Source: Eubacterium sp. ER2 (GTDB lineage: Bacteria > Bacillota > Clostridia > Lachnospirales > Lachnospiraceae). Taken from it: a stretch of DNA of 64,000 nucleotides. The position numbers and the translations under genes are program-made. Shown in pieces: positions 34,671 through 42,837 of the stretch. Location: NCBI RefSeq assembly GCF_000765215.1, contig NZ_JPJE01000021.1:1-64000 (forward strand), read 5' to 3'. The notes under the pieces were generated by a model that saw only the letters and a list, made by a program, of their open reading frames with translations, ran no database searches and was not told the DNA's origin. How positions within the stretch are numbered: position 1 is the stretch's first letter; each line of letters starts with the position of its first letter.

Positions 34671-35438
34671 ATGATTTTTGATACCCACGCGCACTACGAT
34701 GACGAACAGTTTGATACGGACAGAGACCAGCTTCTTGCCTCTATGGAGGCGGGAGGCGTGGGCACGATCGTCAATGTGGGCGCGTCCCTTGCTTCCAGCC
34801 GGACATCCGTTTCCCTGGCGGAGAGGTATCCCTTTATCTATGCTGCCGTGGGTGTCCATCCGGACCACACGGGGGAGCTGGATGAGGACAAGCTTCGGGA
34901 ACTGCGGGAGCTGTGCGGCCAGGAGAAGGTTGTCGCGGTGGGTGAGATCGGACTGGACTACTATTGGGATGAGGCTCCCAGGGAGGTGCAGAAGAGGTGG
35001 TTTGTGCGTCAGCTTGAGCTGGCCCGGGAGCTGGATCTGCCGGTGCTCATACACAGCCGGGAGGCAGCGGCAGATACGCTGGAGATCATGCAGGAGCACG
35101 CCCGGGGATTGGAGGGTGTGATCCACTGCTTTTCCTACTCGAAGGAGCTGGCCCGGGAATATGTGAGAATGGGCTTTTTTATAGGCGTTGGCGGCGTCGT
35201 AACTTTTAAAAACGGGCGAAAGCTCAAGGAGGTTGTGGAGGATATTCCGCTCACATCTATTGTCCTGGAGACGGACTGCCCCTATCTTGCGCCTGTCCCC
35301 AACAGAGGAAAGAGGAACAGTTCTCTCAATCTCCCCTATGTAGTGGAGGAGATTGCGGCGCTGAAGCATATTTCCTGCGAAGAGGTGGTGGCGCAGACGG
35401 AAGAAAACGCCAGAAGATTATACGGAATGAGGAACTGA
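34671..35438 (+). CDS. tatD: TatD family metal-dependent hydrolase
   Basis: A TIM-barrel metal-dependent DNase/hydrolase of 255 residues. Metal ligands are in FDTHAHYDD, VGEIGLDYYW, VLIHSREA, VIHCFSYS and ETDCPYLAP. The start at 34671 has GGATGG nine bases before it. It stands upstream of ksgA, as in many Firmicutes, although the rnmV (ribonuclease M5) gene often found between the two is missing here. A strong hairpin separates it from ksgA. Confidence 0.94.
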   Translation: MIFDTHAHYDDEQFDTDRDQLLASMEAGGVGTIVNVGASLASSRTSVSLAERYPFIYAAVGVHPDHTGELDEDKLRELRELCGQEKVVAVGEIGLDYYWDEAPREVQKRWFVRQLELARELDLPVLIHSREAAADTLEIMQEHARGLEGVIHCFSYSKELAREYVRMGFFIGVGGVVTFKNGRKLKEVVEDIPLTSIVLETDCPYLAPVPNRGKRNSSLNLPYVVEEIAALKHISCEEVVAQTEENARRLYGMRN

Positions 35439-35479
35439 CCTCCGTGCGATCCGGCTTTCGGCCGGGAAGCGGAGGTCGG
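35437..35479 (+). repeat. Strong nested hairpin between tatD and ksgA
   Basis: GACCTCCG paired with CGGAGGTC encloses a second stem CCGGC/GCCGG with a TTTC loop. No T run follows, so it is not an ordinary terminator. It may be an RNA processing or stability element in the tatD-ksgA transcript. Confidence 0.6.
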
Positions 35480-35521
35480 GGACGGCTCCGGGAAGACTAA
35501 ATGACGGAGGGAGGCGGGGCG

Positions 35522-36439
35522 ATGCCCGTACCAACACTGGGAAATCCCCAGAATACGATTGAGATACTGAAAAAGTATAATTTTTCTTTTCAAAAGAAAT
35601 TTGGACAGAATTTTCTTATAGATACCCGCGTACTGGATAAGATCATTGCGGCGGCCGATATAACAAGAGACGATTTTGTGCTGGAGATCGGCCCCGGCAT
35701 CGGCACTATGACGCAGTATCTGGCTGCGGCGGCGGGTAAGGTGACAGCGGTGGAGATCGACAAGGCGCTGATCCCAATTCTAGCGGATACCCTGAAGGAC
35801 TATGACAATGTAAATATTGTTAATCAGGACATACTGAAGATGGATATTCAGAGGCTGGTCGATGAGGAGAACGGCGGAAAGCCTGTGAAGGTGGTGGCAA
35901 ATCTGCCTTATTATATTACAACGCCTATTATCATGGGACTCTTTGAGAGCCATGTGCCCATTGAGAGTATCACCGTGATGGTGCAAAAAGAGGTGGCGGA
36001 CCGGATGCAGGTGGGACCGGGGACAAAGGACTACGGGGCCCTCTCCCTGGCCGTGCAGTATTACGCCTGTCCCTACATTGTGGCCAACGTACCGCCCAAC
36101 TGCTTTATGCCCAGACCAAAGGTCGGATCAGCGGTCATAAGGCTGACCGTACACGAGGAGCCGCCAGTGCAGGTGGAGGACGAACGACTGATGTTCCGCA
36201 TCATACGGGCATCCTTCAATCAGCGCAGAAAGACGCTGGCAAATGGACTGAAAAACTCAGCGGAGCTGAATCTTCCCAGGGAAGTGATCGAAGAGAGTAT
36301 AGCGGAGCTGGGCAAAGGCCCGGGTATCCGGGGAGAAGCCCTGACACTGGAAGAATTCGCCCTGCTTAGTAATATCATTTATCACAGGATAAATGGGCAG
36401 CCTGAAAACCATGAACAGAATAGAGAAAGGAGAACATAA
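35522..36439 (+). CDS. ksgA: 16S rRNA adenine dimethyltransferase
   Basis: RsmA/KsgA dimethylates two adjacent adenines near the 3' end of 16S rRNA. The 305 residues have FGQNFLID, the SAM loop EIGPGIGTMT, the catalytic motif NLPYYITTP and the C-terminal SFNQRRKTLANGL. The start at 35522 follows GGAGGGAGGCGGGG. An ATG 21 bases earlier lies before that site. The stop is one base before the ATG of the citrate synthase gene, so the two genes are closely linked. Confidence 0.96.
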   Translation: MPVPTLGNPQNTIEILKKYNFSFQKKFGQNFLIDTRVLDKIIAAADITRDDFVLEIGPGIGTMTQYLAAAAGKVTAVEIDKALIPILADTLKDYDNVNIVNQDILKMDIQRLVDEENGGKPVKVVANLPYYITTPIIMGLFESHVPIESITVMVQKEVADRMQVGPGTKDYGALSLAVQYYACPYIVANVPPNCFMPRPKVGSAVIRLTVHEEPPVQVEDERLMFRIIRASFNQRRKTLANGLKNSAELNLPREVIEESIAELGKGPGIRGEALTLEEFALLSNIIYHRINGQPENHEQNRERRT

Positions 36440-36440
36440 A

Positions 36441-37817
36441 ATGGAGAAACGTTATCCAGCAGCGAGAGCACTTTTTGAGATCACACCGGAGATTGAGCAT
36501 CTGGCAGAGCTCTGCGAAAAGAATACAGCCATTGACAAGGAGCTCTATACAAAGTACGAGGTAAAAAGAGGACTGCGAGACTTAAATGGAAAAGGCGTTC
36601 TGGCGGGACTTACCAATATCTCCGACATCATCGCCAAGAAGGTGGTGGACGGGCAGGAGGTTCCCTGCGAAGGTGAGCTCTACTACCGGGGCTACAATAT
36701 CAAAGAGCTTGTGAAAGGCTTCCTGGACGCGGATCACTATGGCTTTGAGGAGATCACCTATCTTCTCCTCTTCGGCGAGCTTCCGGATGAGAAGGAGCTG
36801 AAGAAATTCCACGAGACACTGGTGGAGAGAAGGACACTTCCCCCCAACTTTGTGAGGGATGTCATCATGAAGGCTCCGAGCCGCGATATGATGAACAGCC
36901 TGTCTCGCTCAATTCTGAATCTGTATTCCTATGACGCAAAGGCGGACGACACATCTATTCCAAACGTTCTGCGCCAGTGTCTGAATCTGATCAGCCAGTT
37001 CCCCATGCTGATGGTATATGGCTATCACGCCTACAACTACCGCATGGGTGAGGATCTGTTTATCTATGCGCCCAAGCCGGAGCTGTCCACGGCCGAAAAT
37101 ATTCTGATGATGCTCCGTGAAGACAGGCAGTACACGAAGCTGGAGGCCAAGATCCTGGATATGGCGCTTGTGCTCCACATGGATCACGGCGGCGGAAATA
37201 ACTCCACCTTCACCACACACGTTGTTACATCTTCGGGCACAGACACCTACTCTACGATCGCGGCGGCCATGGCTTCCCTGAAGGGACCAAAGCACGGCGG
37301 GGCAAATGTGAAGGTGACCCAGATGTTCGATGACATGAAGAAGCATGTCAAGAACTGGGAGGATAAGGACGAGGTACGCCAGTACCTGTGCGATCTGCTG
37401 GACAAGAAGGCATTTGACCACAAGGGACTTATTTACGGCATGGGACACGCGGTGTACTCTGTGTCTGATCCCCGTGCTGATATTTTCAAGTCGTTTGTAA
37501 AACAGCTCGCCGCTGAAAAAGGATATGAGAAGGAGTATGCGCTCTATGAGACAGTAGAGCACATGGCTCCGGAGGTGATCGGAGAGAAGAGAAGGATCTA
37601 TAAGGGCGTTAACGCCAATGTGGATTTCTACAGCGGACTTGTGTACAGTATGCTGGGTCTGCCGCCTGCCCTCTACACGCCCATCTTTGCCGCAGCCCGC
37701 ATTGTGGGCTGGAGCGCCCACCGGCTGGAGGAGCTGAAAAATGTAGACAAGATCATCCGTCCTGCGTACAAAGCGCTGGCAGAGCACAGGCCATATGTTA
37801 AGATGGAGGATCGCTAG
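36441..37817 (+). CDS. gltA: Citrate synthase
   Basis: Condenses acetyl-CoA and oxaloacetate, first step of the TCA branch toward glutamate. The 458 residues include the active-site His region VLHMDHGGGNNSTFTT, the second His in YGMGHAVYSVSDPRA, and the C-terminal YSGLVYSMLGLPPALYTPIF. The start at 36441 is chosen because AAAGGAG lies before it. The reading frame extends upstream only by overlap with ksgA. It is followed after ten bases by an alpha/beta hydrolase gene, and the three genes after ksgA may form one operon. No aconitase or isocitrate dehydrogenase is next to it. Confidence 0.95.
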   Translation: MEKRYPAARALFEITPEIEHLAELCEKNTAIDKELYTKYEVKRGLRDLNGKGVLAGLTNISDIIAKKVVDGQEVPCEGELYYRGYNIKELVKGFLDADHYGFEEITYLLLFGELPDEKELKKFHETLVERRTLPPNFVRDVIMKAPSRDMMNSLSRSILNLYSYDAKADDTSIPNVLRQCLNLISQFPMLMVYGYHAYNYRMGEDLFIYAPKPELSTAENILMMLREDRQYTKLEAKILDMALVLHMDHGGGNNSTFTTHVVTSSGTDTYSTIAAAMASLKGPKHGGANVKVTQMFDDMKKHVKNWEDKDEVRQYLCDLLDKKAFDHKGLIYGMGHAVYSVSDPRADIFKSFVKQLAAEKGYEKEYALYETVEHMAPEVIGEKRRIYKGVNANVDFYSGLVYSMLGLPPALYTPIFAAARIVGWSAHRLEELKNVDKIIRPAYKALAEHRPYVKMEDR

Positions 37818-37827
37818 GAGGAGGAAT

Positions 37828-38772
37828 ATGAAGAGAGAATTCTTTTACCCGTCCGCGGATGGAGAGACAGAGATCCATGGGGTGGAATGGCTCCCGGAGG
37901 GCGAGGTGAAGGCTGTGCTTCAGATCAGCCATGGCATGGTGGAATACATAGACCGCTATGACAGGTTTGCTTCCTGGCTTGCAGAAAAAGGATGGTATGT
38001 TACAGGGAATGATCATCTGGGACATGGGAAGTCCGTTACGTCAGAGGAGAAGTATGGATTTTTTCATGATCCGGATGGCAATGCCTGTGTCATCCGCGAT
38101 ATCCATACACTCAGGGAACGCGCCGGGGATAGATATCCCGGCGTTCCTTATTTTATGCTGGGTCACAGTATGGGTTCCTTTCTCCTGCGCCAGTATCTGC
38201 TGAAGCACGGCAGGGGCCTTGCCGGAGCCATCATCATGGGAACGGGATACAAGGGAGCGCCCATCCTCTGCGCGGGCCAGCTCCTCTGCCGCCTGCTGGC
38301 GGCTGTAAAGGGATGGGACTACAGAAGCCGACTCATTGACAGCCTGGGACTGGGAGGATACAATCGCAGCTTTGAGCCCTGTGAGAGCAAAAGGGAGTGG
38401 GTTACATCTGACATCGGGATGCGGGAAAAATATGAGGCAGATCCCCTCTGTAGCTTTACCTTCACAGTCAACGGCTACTATCAGATGTTTGAAGGCATGA
38501 AGCAGATCGCGGGAAAGAAGGGGGCGCTGCGCATCCCCAGGACCCTGCCGGTGCTTTTTGTGTCCGGTCAGAAGGATCCCGTGGGCCGCTTCGGGAAGGA
38601 TGTGGAAAAGCTTTTCCGGATGTACCAGGATGCCGGGATAAAGGATGTCAGCATGAAGCTGTATGAGAATGATCGCCATGAGGTGCTCAATGAGCAGGAC
38701 CGGCAGCAGGTGTATGAGGATCTGTATGAGTGGATGGAACAACATTTGGGGCAGCAGGAGGAAAAGAAATGA
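37828..38772 (+). CDS. Alpha/beta hydrolase (lysophospholipase / serine aminopeptidase S33 type)
   Basis: A soluble serine hydrolase of 314 residues. The nucleophile elbow is LGHSMGSFL. The Asp of the triad is likely in VSGQKDPVGRF and the His in NDRHEVLNE. GNDHLGHGKS near residue 60 is typical of monoacylglycerol lipase-like members. AGGAGGAG precedes the ATG. Its stop overlaps the start of the sugar isomerase gene (ATGA), so the two are translationally coupled. The substrate is unknown. An ester or glycolipid hydrolysed to release a sugar would fit the neighbour, but this is speculation. Confidence 0.88.
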   Translation: MKREFFYPSADGETEIHGVEWLPEGEVKAVLQISHGMVEYIDRYDRFASWLAEKGWYVTGNDHLGHGKSVTSEEKYGFFHDPDGNACVIRDIHTLRERAGDRYPGVPYFMLGHSMGSFLLRQYLLKHGRGLAGAIIMGTGYKGAPILCAGQLLCRLLAAVKGWDYRSRLIDSLGLGGYNRSFEPCESKREWVTSDIGMREKYEADPLCSFTFTVNGYYQMFEGMKQIAGKKGALRIPRTLPVLFVSGQKDPVGRFGKDVEKLFRMYQDAGIKDVSMKLYENDRHEVLNEQDRQQVYEDLYEWMEQHLGQQEEKK

Positions 38773-39455
38773 AACGTTCAGAAATTAACCAGGCACTAAA
38801 GGAAATGGAGGCCATGATCCGGGAGTACCGGATCTCCCTTCCTCCCTTCTGTCATTTTACACCGGACGAGTGGAAGACAAAGGGGCATGAGTACGATGAG
38901 ATCCGGGACAACGGACTGGGATGGGACATCACAGATTACGGCCTTGGAGATTTTGACAAAGTGGGATTTTCCCTCATCACAATCCGCAATGGAAACGTGC
39001 ACGATGACAAATACCCGAAGCCCTATGCGGAGAAGCTTCTTTATATAAAAGAAGGACAGCACTCTCCCATGCACTTTCACTGGAACAAGATGGAGGACAT
39101 TATCAACCGGGGCGGCGGCAATGTGCTGATCCGGGTATACAATTCTGATGAAAAGGAAGAGTTTGCAGACACGCCGGTAACAGTCCATTGCGACGGGCAT
39201 GCATACACCGTTCCGGCGGGCGCGCAGATCAGGCTGTGCCCGGGAGAGTCTATCACCATCACTCCTTACCTGTATCACGATTTTGACGTGGAGCAGGGGA
39301 GCGGCCCGGTTCTCCTGGGAGAGGTGTCCATGTGCAATGACGACAACACGGACAACCGGTTCTATGAAAATGTGGGAAGGTTCCCTGAGATCGAGGAGGA
39401 TGAGCCGCCCTACCGGCTGCTGTGCAATGAGTATCCGGCAGCGCAGGAAAAATAG
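38769..39455 (+). CDS. D-lyxose ketol-isomerase family cupin
   Basis: A cupin-fold sugar isomerase of 228 residues. The metal site is visible as MHFHWNKMED (two His and a Glu or Asp), with a further His in PYLYHDFDVE. Related enzymes interconvert D-lyxose with D-xylulose or D-mannose with D-fructose. The ATG at 38769 overlaps the hydrolase stop, with GAGGAAAAG upstream. No pentose kinase or transporter is beside it, so the in vivo substrate is unclear. It closes the citrate synthase cluster. Confidence 0.88.
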   Translation: MKRSEINQALKEMEAMIREYRISLPPFCHFTPDEWKTKGHEYDEIRDNGLGWDITDYGLGDFDKVGFSLITIRNGNVHDDKYPKPYAEKLLYIKEGQHSPMHFHWNKMEDIINRGGGNVLIRVYNSDEKEEFADTPVTVHCDGHAYTVPAGAQIRLCPGESITITPYLYHDFDVEQGSGPVLLGEVSMCNDDNTDNRFYENVGRFPEIEEDEPPYRLLCNEYPAAQEK

Positions 39456-39506
39456 TAATAACTGAATTTGAAGAACTGCTTAATCTTTCTGTAAGAACTA
39501 TAAAAA

Positions 39507-39553
39507 CAGCGGGGTGATAAGAGCGGGAATATCCCGTTCCTGCCACCCCGCTG
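39507..39553. terminator. Branched terminator between convergent genes
   Basis: CAGCGGGGTG paired with CACCCCGCTG encloses an inner hairpin GCGGGA/TCCCGT. On the minus strand it ends in TTTTTATAG, making it the terminator of the lipoprotein gene. For the plus-strand operon the T run is weak. Confidence 0.7.
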
Positions 39554-39572
39554 TAAGTGTCAGCTCACTTTT

Positions 39573-40646
39573 TTATTTGCCAAAGGAGCATGTAAAACTG
39601 TCACTGTACAGTGACTCGTAGCTGCCTGCGCCATTTACCTCCACCCAGTGCAGGATTTCCAGAGTGAAAGAGAGCTCTTCCGGAGATTCCCCTTCGGCGA
39701 GCCCATATGTCTTCTCGGCATTGGGGAAAAAGACAACATCGCTGAAGATACGTCTTCCTGCCGGAAGATCGTGTATGTAGTCGCCTAAAGTCATGTCTTC
39801 GGACGTATAGCCGTTGACAGATACATCTTCCCATGAAGTACTCAGGGGCTCTTCGGATTTGTTTTCCATGTATGTGTGAAGCGTATACATGGAACCATCA
39901 TCATCCCCCTCCAGACCACGGATGATATAGGTAAAGTTCTCGTTATCCGCAACCACCTGCTCGCCCTCGGCGGGCTCGTAGGAGGGAAAGTCAACGGTGT
40001 CGGCGGAAAGGCCTGTGGGATAGATGGTACATTCCTGTTCCGGGTTCATGGCCGAAAGTTGTTCGTAAGGGATCGGATTCGTAGCTGCCTGCTGTCCGGG
40101 ATCTTCGCTGGAATGTTGAGGTACCAGTTCAGGAACAAAAATAATTTCCTCAGCCACGGAAGTTCCATCGGGCAGAGAAAAGGCATATTTAGCAGTACCG
40201 CTCTCACCTGCAGCTGCGCCCAGGCCCAGAACATAACCATCTTCAATGCCGGCCGCTTCATTCATTTTTGCGTAGGAACTGTCTGCATCGGCATAGCAGA
40301 TATCCCCTTCTTCCTCCCAATCAGCATACGAAGCGGCACATCTGTTGATATAGGTGTTCATAGATGATATATCCAGGGCCATATCGTAGGAGGTCTTGTT
40401 GGTGAACTGGAATTCCACTATACATTTATCCGCCTCATCGGCCTCGGCTCCCAGTGCGGTGAGAGTATAGTAGTCGTTATCCGCCACCACCGTTTCCTTC
40501 AGGGAATATTCCGCATTCGGAGTAGAACTCTGCTCTACTCCGGTGGGGGATGGGGAGTCGCTGGAGTTGCTGTCAGAAGTGCCGCAGCCTGTCAGAAGTG
40601 CGGCGCATATAGTCAATGTAAGAAATGTACGTGTCTTTTTTTTCAT
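39573..40646 (-). CDS. Lipoprotein of unknown function
   Basis: A secreted, lipid-anchored protein of 357 residues. The signal peptide ends in ALLTGC, followed by a Ser/Asp-rich linker. The mature part is acidic and seems to hold two similar beta-rich modules: VVADNDYYTLTALG near residue 54 and VVADNENFTYIIRG near 230 share the same pattern. Such modules resemble extracellular DUF5067-like immunoglobulin-type folds. Together with the next lipoprotein and the membrane sigma factor it may form a surface-sensing group. That is only an inference from position. Confidence 0.75.
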   Translation of the reverse strand: MKKKTRTFLTLTICAALLTGCGTSDSNSSDSPSPTGVEQSSTPNAEYSLKETVVADNDYYTLTALGAEADEADKCIVEFQFTNKTSYDMALDISSMNTYINRCAASYADWEEEGDICYADADSSYAKMNEAAGIEDGYVLGLGAAAGESGTAKYAFSLPDGTSVAEEIIFVPELVPQHSSEDPGQQAATNPIPYEQLSAMNPEQECTIYPTGLSADTVDFPSYEPAEGEQVVADNENFTYIIRGLEGDDDGSMYTLHTYMENKSEEPLSTSWEDVSVNGYTSEDMTLGDYIHDLPAGRRIFSDVVFFPNAEKTYGLAEGESPEELSFTLEILHWVEVNGAGSYESLYSDSFTCSFGK

Positions 40647-40703
40647 ATGGTTTTACCTCGTTTCTCTTGAAATTTTTTCATATTTGCCAGGGACAGATGG
40701 GAG

Positions 40704-41687
40704 CTATATGGGAACGGACAGAGGTCCGATGGTCTTCATTCCGCTCCAGTCGCCGGATGCCGGGCCTCCAATGTCCAGTGAAAAGGAGATGGAAGAGCTG
40801 CCGGTGATCTCCGGGACTGTATCAGCTGCGTTGAATGATGTAGCGGTGCAGACTGCCTTGCCGTTATTTTCATAATAGTAGCCGCCGATGCTGTACCGGA
40901 ATGCATCTTCGTCAGGAGAGTAGGAGTATGTGAGGGGTGTACCGTCTACGGTAACATCCTTGATGCGCAGCTGGGCGCCGGCCCCGGTATTGTTGCGGAT
41001 AACAGCGATAAGACAGCCCTTATCATCCTCTGTTTCTCCTGGCAAATATTTTGCGTGGATCTGGATACCGTTCTGGTCGTAGACAAGCTGCAGATCTTCG
41101 GAAAGCTGCGTATCCATCTCACTTTCAAGGGTAGTCCTTACCGTACAGATAGACTGGCTTTCATCCAGGCATTCATTGTAATTGGCATCTGTTGCGCTGA
41201 AGGCCAGTTCTATCTCACCAATTTGAGTAATCCCCGCATTGTCGAGAACAGCCTTGCTCAGGGTACAGGTGTCCTCTGCGGTAGACTGGGCAGGAACAGC
41301 GATGTAGGCGGAGGAGGAGACCTGGAAACCATTCAGATATGTGTAGGTACCCTCACCTATGGACAGGGAGACATTAGGGCTGCGGAAGCCTATGGTGAGA
41401 TCCGTGTCGGTGGTGTTATCCACTGTCAGATCCAGACTGTAATCGCCGGTATACTCATTAATGCCAAGACCTGTAGCTGTGATGCGGATGCCGTTTGCAT
41501 CTATGAGTACCTGTTCTTCTACGTCAAAGTCCAGTCCGTTGTCTGTTTCCTCCGTTTGGGATGGATCTGTCTGTTCCACAGAAATGGAAATACTGTCTTT
41601 TTTGTCTTCTTTTTCCCCAGTACTACAGGCGCACAGTGATGTGGTGAGAGCTGTGACCAGAAGAAGGGGCACGATCTTCTTTTTCAT
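40704..41687 (-). CDS. Lipoprotein of unknown function, paired with its neighbour
   Basis: 327 residues with a lipoprotein signal peptide (TSLCAC before the linker). The mature domain is beta-rich, with two modules beginning VLIDANGIRITATGLG and LVYDQNGIQIHAKYLPG, the same xxNGIxIxA theme repeated. It is upstream of the other lipoprotein in one transcription unit, 57 bases apart. GGGAGG precedes the ATG. A TTGACC box in its upstream region could be its promoter. The duplication of modules suggests an extracellular binding role. No function is known. Confidence 0.75.
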   Translation of the reverse strand: MKKKIVPLLLVTALTTSLCACSTGEKEDKKDSISISVEQTDPSQTEETDNGLDFDVEEQVLIDANGIRITATGLGINEYTGDYSLDLTVDNTTDTDLTIGFRSPNVSLSIGEGTYTYLNGFQVSSSAYIAVPAQSTAEDTCTLSKAVLDNAGITQIGEIELAFSATDANYNECLDESQSICTVRTTLESEMDTQLSEDLQLVYDQNGIQIHAKYLPGETEDDKGCLIAVIRNNTGAGAQLRIKDVTVDGTPLTYSYSPDEDAFRYSIGGYYYENNGKAVCTATSFNAADTVPEITGSSSISFSLDIGGPASGDWSGMKTIGPLSVPI

Positions 41688-41788
41688 CTTTTCCTCCCTT
41701 ACGGCGTCTCTTGTGGAACGCCTCGTATCATATATAGTAAAAATTTATCACCTTAAAAGAAGCAGGGTCAACACGGTAAAACCTAACA

Positions 41789-41801
41789 TTTTACGGTAAA
41801 A
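41789..41801. promoter_or_regulatory. 13-bp palindrome between divergent lipoprotein and HTH genes
   Basis: TTTTAC-G-GTAAAA is a perfect inverted repeat. A further copy of its right half, CGGTAAAA, lies 20 bases to the left. It sits in the shared upstream region, so it may be the operator of the HTH protein encoded next to it. Confidence 0.45.
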
Positions 41802-41879
41802 AGTAAAAATAGTCTGTCCCCTTTTTGCTCTCTTGTGCGAATACACATTATAGAAGGAATAAAAAGGCGGGAGAGCATC

Positions 41880-42833
41880 ATGGAAAATAAAGAACAGAAA
41901 GAGGAAATACTCAGGGAGCTGCTGGAGATGGCCGAAAAGTGCGCGGTCGGGAGTGGAGCGGATCGCCCGGAAGTGAAGTGGCTGCAGAAGAAATTTGCCC
42001 GTATGCAGAGAAAATACATGCTAAAGAACAAAAGTCAGGTGGACGGAGTCCTGTATGAGAGGATGGAGGGGCATCAGCCAAAGACAGCAACGGAATGTCT
42101 GAAGATACGCTACTGGCGCACGGGCAGATATACACCGATCAACAGAGAACAATGTCTGCGGCTGGGAAAAGCACTGGAGCTGACAGATGAAGAAATGCTA
42201 TTCCTCATGCAGGGATATTTTGATCATAGTGAGAATGTGTATGACACGCAGGAAAAGTGGAGCAGCGCGTCTTGTGTGGAGAAAGGCAGTCTGCTCAGGC
42301 AATTGGAGGAGAGCTATCTGGCAGGTATACCAGAGGAGGAGTTGAAAGCCATGAATATCCGCCCGGGTGAGAGGGAGAAATATTTTCGCCATATCTATTT
42401 TACAGATGCTTTCCACTATGTGACCGTTTCGGGTGAGCACAGCATGGAGATGCTGCGGAAACATATTACCAGTACCCGCTATGATTCAGAGCTGAGAAGG
42501 CAGATGCGTCTTCAAGGGGAGATCCCGCGTAAAACCATGCTGCGGCATCTTCTGATCCTGAATGCTCCGATGGTGTCCCTTGAAACGGTAAATAGACAGC
42601 TTGATTTTCTGGGCTATCTTCCACTCAGTGAGGATCATACCCTGACCGGCGGGGAACGTCTGGACAGTCTGGTGATCCGTCTCCTTGAGGGTTACGGGGA
42701 GGTGTATGATCCGCAGCAGCCCCGCCGGTCACTGTGCTGGCTGCAGGAAGCCTGTCGGGAGATGGACAGGCTTTTTGTGCAGATGAAAAGACCGAGAATG
42801 CGGTTCATGCACTTTAAGGCTCTGGAATTATAG
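41880..42833 (+). CDS. HTH-containing protein of unknown function
   Basis: A 317-residue cytosolic protein. Around residues 55-100 it contains an XRE-like helix-turn-helix variant (TATECLKIRYWRTGRYTPIN, then EQCLRLGKALELTDEEMLFL). The remaining two thirds are helical with no domain I can name. GGGAG precedes the ATG at 41880. It is divergent from the two lipoproteins and convergent, four bases apart, with the membrane sigma factor. It may regulate the lipoproteins, but nothing shows this directly. Confidence 0.65.
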   Translation: MENKEQKEEILRELLEMAEKCAVGSGADRPEVKWLQKKFARMQRKYMLKNKSQVDGVLYERMEGHQPKTATECLKIRYWRTGRYTPINREQCLRLGKALELTDEEMLFLMQGYFDHSENVYDTQEKWSSASCVEKGSLLRQLEESYLAGIPEEELKAMNIRPGEREKYFRHIYFTDAFHYVTVSGEHSMEMLRKHITSTRYDSELRRQMRLQGEIPRKTMLRHLLILNAPMVSLETVNRQLDFLGYLPLSEDHTLTGGERLDSLVIRLLEGYGEVYDPQQPRRSLCWLQEACREMDRLFVQMKRPRMRFMHFKALEL

Positions 42834-42837
42834 AGCG

